The notes beneath the pieces are model-generated. The model saw nothing but the letters and a program-made list of their open reading frames with translations. It was not told where the DNA came from and did no database searches. A program made the translations under genes and the position numbers. From the NCBI GenBank assembly GCA_016177355.1, contig JACOVL010000144.1, positions 1-10,160 on the forward strand: a DNA stretch of 10,160 nucleotides. The letters are read 5' to 3'. Of this stretch, positions 6,997 through 10,160 are shown piece after piece; position 1 is the stretch's first letter; the number at the start of each line of letters is the position of its first letter. The stretch comes from Betaproteobacteria bacterium. Its GTDB lineage: Bacteria; Pseudomonadota; Gammaproteobacteria; Burkholderiales; SG8-41.

Positions 6997-9231
6997 TTAT
7001 CGTTTCACCGCTTCCAGCCTGGCAGCCCGCGCTCGCGAGAGCACGCGGTGCCGATGGCGCATGCGCGCCGCGTCGTTCAGCATGCGGCCCGCCCAACGGT
7101 AGACGTTGAACTCCTGCACGAGGTTTCTCATGCTGCGCATGCGCGCGCGCTGTTCTTCGGCGGGCATCGTCAGCGCGAGGTGCAGGGCCGCGGCGCACTG
7201 CTCGATGTCGTAGGGGTTGACGATCAGCGCCTCGCTCAACTCGCGTGAGGCGCCCGTGAACTGCGACAGGAGAAGCACTCCACGCTCGTCGTCGCGCGCC
7301 GCGGCAAATTCTTTTGCCACGAGGTTCATTCCATCATGCAGGCTCGACACGTAGCACAAGTCGGCGGCGCGATAGTGGATGTAGACGTCCCGCGCATCGT
7401 GGTGCTCGATCTTGAGGATGATCGGATGGTAGCTATCGGACCCGAAGCGCTGGTTGATGCGCTGGGCCAGCGCCCTCACTTTCACGTCGAGCCCCTGGTA
7501 CTCGTCGATTGACGAGCGTGAAGGAGCCGCGATCTGGACGAAGGAAAACTTCCCGATCCAGCGCGGTTCCAGCTCGAGCAGGCGTTCGACGGCCAGGAAA
7601 CGCTCCAGGATGCCCTTCGTGTAGTCGAGGCGGTCCACACCGAGCCCCAGGTGTGTTTCGGGCGACACCCCGAGGCGCCTGCGGACCTGCTGGCGGCATT
7701 CCGCCACGGGTGGCTGGTCGGCGAGCGCCGCCGGCGGCCACTCGATCGAGATCGGATAGCGCCGGACCTCCGTTGCTTCGCCGCCATGGGAGATCGTGGA
7801 AGTTTCCCGATCCACCCGTGCTTCGAGGAAACGGTCCACGGTGTCGAAGAAGTTATGGCAGTGGAATTGCGTATGGAAGCCCAGAATGCTCGAACCGAGC
7901 AGGCCCTCGAGCACTGCTTCGCGCCAGGGCAGGATACCGAACGCCTCCGGATTCGGCCACGGGATATGCCAGAAAGTAATGATGGTGGCGCCGGGCAGCC
8001 TCTCCCGCACCAGACGCGGCAGCAGCGCGAAGTGGTAGTCCTGCACCAGCACGATCGGGTTATCGGTGCGCGCTTCGTCCGCCACGGCGTCGGAAAACCG
8101 CTGGTTAACCGTGCGGTAATGCTCCCAATCCTGGATCCGGAAGATCGGGCGGGTGTGAGCAATGTGGCACAGCGGCCACAAGCCTTCGTTGGCGAACCCG
8201 TAGTAATAGCCCTGCTCTTCTTCCTGGGTGAGCCACACGCGCCGGATGCGATATGCCGGGCGCTCCGGTGGCACCATGATGTGGTCGTTTCTGTCCACGG
8301 TGTCGCGGTCGGCCGAGCCGCTGCCGTGGGCGATCCAGGTCCCCGAGCAGGCCCGCATCACCGGCTCGAGCGCCGTCACCAGGCCGCTCGCCGGGCGCTG
8401 GATCTCGATCACGTTTCCGTGCCGCACGTGGATGTATGGCTCGCGGTTGGACACGATCAGCACCTCGTCGCCCTTGAGGTCCTCGCGCAGGATCCCGCGC
8501 AGCGCCTCGGGCCCCCATCCGATCTGGCTTTCGTCGCGGCTGCGCCGCTCGGCCTCGAGGTCGCGCACCAGCGCCCGCAGGTCCTTTGCGATCGGACGCA
8601 ACTCGGGAGCGCGCACCTGTTCCGGCGAGCGCAGCAGCCCTTCGCCGGAGATCAGCGCCTTGATGCCGGCTACCCAGCCGCGCCAGCTGATCTCGGCGAT
8701 GACCACGGTGATCAGCGCGACCACCGCTGCAATCATCGTGAACAGATAAAACACGTACTTCTTGGTGTCTTCGCTGCGCCGCTGCACGAAGCTCATGTCA
8801 TGCACGATCACCAGTTCGCCGAGGGTCTCGCCTTCGAGCGCCACCGGATGGGCCGATACGTGCAGCGGGCCTTCGGGTCTCTGCACCAGATAGGTCCGCT
8901 CCGGCGCGTCCGGAGGCGGGCATCGCACCTTGTCAGGGAAGGTCCGCGTGGCGTAGGCGAGCTTGCCCGCCTGGTCGCAGAAACCCAGTGCGTAAATGCG
9001 CTCGTCCTCGATGATGCGCTCGAAAAAGCGCATGACCTTCTGCTTCGCGCGCGGCTCGCGCACGAGGGCACCGAGCGGCTCCTGCGTCGCGTTGGTGATC
9101 AGCTTGGCGCGGATCTCCATGTCGCGCACGAACCAGTTCAGGGTCAGCCGGTCCACGAGCGGAACGACCGCGTACGCAATGGCCGTGAGGGCCAAAGCGA
9201 GGGGAACGATGAAGCGCAGGGAAATCCGCAT
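6997..9231 (-). CDS. otsA: Membrane-anchored trehalose-6-phosphate synthase with N-terminal sensor-like module
   Basis: The 744-residue protein has two parts. Residues 1-235 look like a membrane receptor front end: transmembrane helix about 7-26, a periplasmic region about 27-157 with C85 and C104, a second helix about 159-179, and a HAMP-like amphipathic linker (about 182-232). Residues 255-725 are a complete GT20 synthase: S-N-R-E-P-Y (261-266), V-Q-D-Y-H (396-400), F-W-H-I-P-W-P (420-426), G-F-H-T (451-454), the UDP-glucose site G-V-D-R-L-D-Y-T-K-G (531-540) and S-S-L-H-D-G-M-N-L-V-A-K-E-F (629-642). It makes trehalose-6-phosphate from UDP-glucose and glucose-6-phosphate. Ordinary OtsA is about 470 residues and soluble, so the front end is a real addition, in the same frame and base composition. 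It may let an outside or membrane signal tune synthesis (inference). It is first in the operon with otsB, GH15 and kinase genes. Confidence 0.93.
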   Translation of the reverse strand: MRISLRFIVPLALALTAIAYAVVPLVDRLTLNWFVRDMEIRAKLITNATQEPLGALVREPRAKQKVMRFFERIIEDERIYALGFCDQAGKLAYATRTFPDKVRCPPPDAPERTYLVQRPEGPLHVSAHPVALEGETLGELVIVHDMSFVQRRSEDTKKYVFYLFTMIAAVVALITVVIAEISWRGWVAGIKALISGEGLLRSPEQVRAPELRPIAKDLRALVRDLEAERRSRDESQIGWGPEALRGILREDLKGDEVLIVSNREPYIHVRHGNVIEIQRPASGLVTALEPVMRACSGTWIAHGSGSADRDTVDRNDHIMVPPERPAYRIRRVWLTQEEEQGYYYGFANEGLWPLCHIAHTRPIFRIQDWEHYRTVNQRFSDAVADEARTDNPIVLVQDYHFALLPRLVRERLPGATIITFWHIPWPNPEAFGILPWREAVLEGLLGSSILGFHTQFHCHNFFDTVDRFLEARVDRETSTISHGGEATEVRRYPISIEWPPAALADQPPVAECRQQVRRRLGVSPETHLGLGVDRLDYTKGILERFLAVERLLELEPRWIGKFSFVQIAAPSRSSIDEYQGLDVKVRALAQRINQRFGSDSYHPIILKIEHHDARDVYIHYRAADLCYVSSLHDGMNLVAKEFAAARDDERGVLLLSQFTGASRELSEALIVNPYDIEQCAAALHLALTMPAEEQRARMRSMRNLVQEFNVYRWAGRMLNDAARMRHRHRVLSRARAARLEAVKR

Positions 9232-9261
9232 GTTTGATGCCCCATCGTGCGGAACAGGGCC

Positions 9262-9275
9262 CGCCCCGCGGGGCG
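9262..9275. repeat. 14-bp perfect palindrome before otsA
   Basis: CGCCCCGCGGGGCG is a perfect palindrome ending 31 nt before the otsA start. If the candidate promoter at 9301-9330 is used, it lies in the otsA leader RNA and could form a short hairpin. It could equally be a dimer-binding operator. Neither role is shown. Confidence 0.35.
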
Positions 9276-9300
9276 CCTTTCTGCATGGAATTGGAGCTTA

Positions 9301-9330
9301 AGGATACGCGATCACACGCTGAGAGTTCAA
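9301..9330 (-). promoter_or_regulatory. Candidate sigma-70 promoter of the otsA operon
   Basis: On the minus strand, TTGAAC (9330-9325) and TATCCT (9306-9301) are separated by 18 nt. Each matches 4 of 6 consensus positions. Transcription would begin near 9294 and give a leader of about 63 nt. No other minus-strand candidate near otsA looked better, but matches of this quality also occur by chance. Confidence 0.3.
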
Positions 9331-9457
9331 GGTGTCAGGCCGGGATCATGAAATGCGCCCTCGAAACACGCGCAAAGAATACACGCGGGCGGGAACTCCC
9401 CGCTACGTTCGACAGTCACAACGGGCAGCAACACCCATTTGCGCGGATTTCCCCGGC

Positions 9458-9476
9458 GGCGCGGAATTTTCGCGCC
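9458..9476 (+). promoter_or_regulatory. Inverted repeat upstream of the secreted-protein gene
   Basis: GGCGCG, a 7-nt GAATTTT spacer, then CGCGCC make a perfect 6-bp inverted repeat 33 nt before the ATG at 9509. Inner G-T and A-T pairs could lengthen the stem. The decamer GCGCGGATTT at 9441 is nearly repeated at 9460 as GCGCGGAATTTT. The element could be an operator or a 5'-UTR hairpin. Confidence 0.35.
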
Positions 9477-9497
9477 ATGTCGCTTTGCAAAATGAAC

Positions 9498-9503
9498 AGG
9501 AGG
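9498..9503 (+). promoter_or_regulatory. Ribosome binding site deciding the start of the small secreted protein
   Basis: A perfect AGGAGG lies 5 nt before the ATG at 9509. It selects this start over the in-frame ATG at 9332, whose extra 59 residues would hide the signal peptide. Confidence 0.8.
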
Positions 9504-9508
9504 TTGGC

Positions 9509-9934
9509 ATGAGACAAATGTTCAGTTTTGGTCTGACTTTACTGTTTGCCCTGATGGCGGGACTGGCGCATGGTACGGGCACGTTCAATTATGTATCCGG
9601 CGGCATCGGCGTCGCCGAGCAGGAGAGGCTCGAGGCCCATGAAGACGTCTACAACCTCAAGCTCGTATTCACGCTCGTTGAAGGCAATTACGTCGCGGAC
9701 GTGCGCGTTCTGGTGAAGGACGGGGCGGGCAACACCGTCATCGAAGACATCGCAGGCGGGCCGTTTTTCATGGCGAAACTCGCGCCGGGCCGCTACAATG
9801 TCACCGCGACCTATGAGGGCAAGACGGTGACCCGCGACGTGACAGTCAGCGACAAGCGGCTGCGCACGGAGTATCTGCGCTGGTCCAGCAACCCCGAAAC
9901 CGACCTCGCCGTTTCGCGCTGGACGGAGCGCTAG
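9509..9934 (+). CDS. Small secreted protein with a carboxypeptidase-regulatory-like beta-sandwich domain
   Basis: It has 141 residues from an ATG with perfect AGGAGG. Residues 1-22 form a signal peptide: M-R-Q, a hydrophobic core F-G-L-T-L-L-F-A-L-M-A-G-L-A, and a likely cleavage after A-H-G. The rest, about 119 residues, has alternating beta-type stretches, a V-R-V-L-V-K-D-G-A-G-N turn (65-75) and a K-L-A-P-G-R-Y-N-V-T-A-T-Y-E-G-K-T (90-106) motif. The latter is typical of carboxypeptidase-regulatory-like/PEGA-type domains that bind surfaces or other proteins. There is no lipobox or cysteine and no enzyme motif. It is expected in the periplasm or outside the cell. It is transcribed away from otsA and appears to be a single gene; hairpin-forming sequence follows the stop. 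Function is unknown. Confidence 0.8.
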   Translation: MRQMFSFGLTLLFALMAGLAHGTGTFNYVSGGIGVAEQERLEAHEDVYNLKLVFTLVEGNYVADVRVLVKDGAGNTVIEDIAGGPFFMAKLAPGRYNVTATYEGKTVTRDVTVSDKRLRTEYLRWSSNPETDLAVSRWTER

Positions 9935-9941
9935 AGCCGGC

Positions 9942-9987
9942 CGGGGCGGTCCCTGTCGCAGTACCGTTTCGCCCCGTTCCTTCGGGG
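9942..9987 (+). terminator. GC-rich competing hairpins after the secreted-protein gene (weak terminator candidate)
   Basis: CGGGGCG (9942-9948) pairs perfectly with CGCCCCG (9970-9976) across a 21-nt loop. CCCCG (9972-9976) can instead pair with CGGGG (9983-9987) across the loop TTCCTT. The two structures share bases and exclude each other. The element starts 8 nt after the stop codon, as a terminator would, but no T-run follows. Confidence 0.3.
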
Positions 9988-10022
9988 GATGGAGGATCGT
10001 TGCTGCGGAAGCTCTTGTAATC

Positions 10023-10065
10023 GCGCTGGAGACCGCCGCGCGAGCTGGTGCGTTTTCTCCAGCGC
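10023..10065. repeat. Perfect 10-bp inverted repeat before the last gene
   Basis: GCGCTGGAGA (10023-10032) and TCTCCAGCGC (10056-10065) are exact reverse complements separated by 23 nt. The right arm ends 26 nt before the ATG of the last gene. TGTAAT at 10016-10021 resembles a -10 box, but no good -35 box is present at the right distance. Possible roles are a regulator-binding site or a leader hairpin. Confidence 0.4.
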
Positions 10066-10091
10066 TGGCGCGACGCCGGCAGGAGGCCGCG

Positions 10092-10160
10092 ATGAAGTGG
10101 TGGAGCCAGCTTGTCCGGGCGAACGACGCGACGGATTTCGCGCTCGCTCTCGCCATTGCG
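10092..10160 (+). CDS. N-terminus of an unidentified protein (truncated by the window edge)
   Basis: An ATG at 10092 with a perfect AGGAGG 5 nt upstream (10081-10086) opens a frame of 23 codons to the window end. It begins M-K-W-W-S-Q-L-V-R-A-N-D-A-T-D-F and then A-L-A-L-A-I-A, which may be the start of a membrane helix. Too little is present to name a family. The ribosome binding site and spacing are identical to those of the secreted-protein gene before it. Confidence 0.6.
   Translation, partial: MKWWSQLVRANDATDFALALAIA

Noticed and set aside
7651..9237. 528-codon plus-strand frame opposite otsA
   Set aside because: Antisense shadow of a gene with full GT20 motifs; no plausible domain in the product.
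9392..9417. GGAAC...GTC pair resembling an extracytoplasmic-function sigma promoter before the secreted-protein gene
   Set aside because: The spacer after GGAAC is 18 nt, one longer than the usual arrangement, and the -10 part is too short to trust.
9332..9508. Upstream in-frame extension (59 residues) of the small secreted protein
   Set aside because: The extension has no similarity I recognise and lacks a good ribosome binding site, while the internal ATG at 9509 has AGGAGG and opens a clean signal peptide.

Overview
This is a compact, GC-rich stretch of bacterial chromosome. The codon use, the gene types (PanE-type reductase, mandelate-racemase-like enolase-superfamily enzyme, CoA-acylating MmsA, LutC, otsA-otsB with a GH15 enzyme) and the short tandem intergenic repeats suggest an environmental proteobacterium. 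Betaproteobacterium is my best guess, from recalled similarity only. I see no insertion sequence, CRISPR array, tRNA, rRNA or phage gene.

Left part (1-3542, + strand): the tail of a ketopantoate-reductase-family gene, a mandelate-racemase-like enzyme, a (methyl)malonate-semialdehyde dehydrogenase and a stand-alone LutC/LUD-domain protein. All are co-directional with gaps of 31-68 nt, so they look like one catabolic operon for an unidentified hydroxy-acid or sugar-acid substrate. The racemase-like enzyme keeps every mandelate racemase active-site residue I can align, except that the second lysine of the KxK motif is arginine. Two intergenic gaps in this operon hold short tandem repeats, and one of these contains the lutC start codon.

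Middle part (3543-9231, - strand): a tightly packed four-gene operon read right to left. It encodes trehalose-6-phosphate synthase, trehalose-6-phosphate phosphatase, a GH15 glucosidase/trehalase-like enzyme and a ROK-family sugar kinase close to E. coli Mak. Junctions are a 3-nt gap, a 4-nt ATGA overlap and a 2-nt gap. Together these could make trehalose from UDP-glucose and glucose-6-phosphate, split it to glucose and return glucose to glucose-6-phosphate. The synthase carries about 250 extra N-terminal residues: a transmembrane helix, a periplasmic domain, a second helix and a HAMP-like linker. It therefore looks like a receptor whose output domain is the enzyme itself. The two operons converge with no spacer between their stop codons.

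Right part (9232-10160): a 277-nt divergent intergenic region with a candidate otsA promoter and several inverted repeats, then a small secreted protein with a beta-sandwich-like domain (+ strand). A 157-nt gap follows with GC-rich hairpins and a perfect 10-bp inverted repeat, then the first 23 codons of an unidentified gene running off the end.

The most interesting items are the sensor-fused trehalose-6-phosphate synthase with its complete putative trehalose cycle, and the KxR variant of the mandelate racemase active site in an uncharacterised operon.
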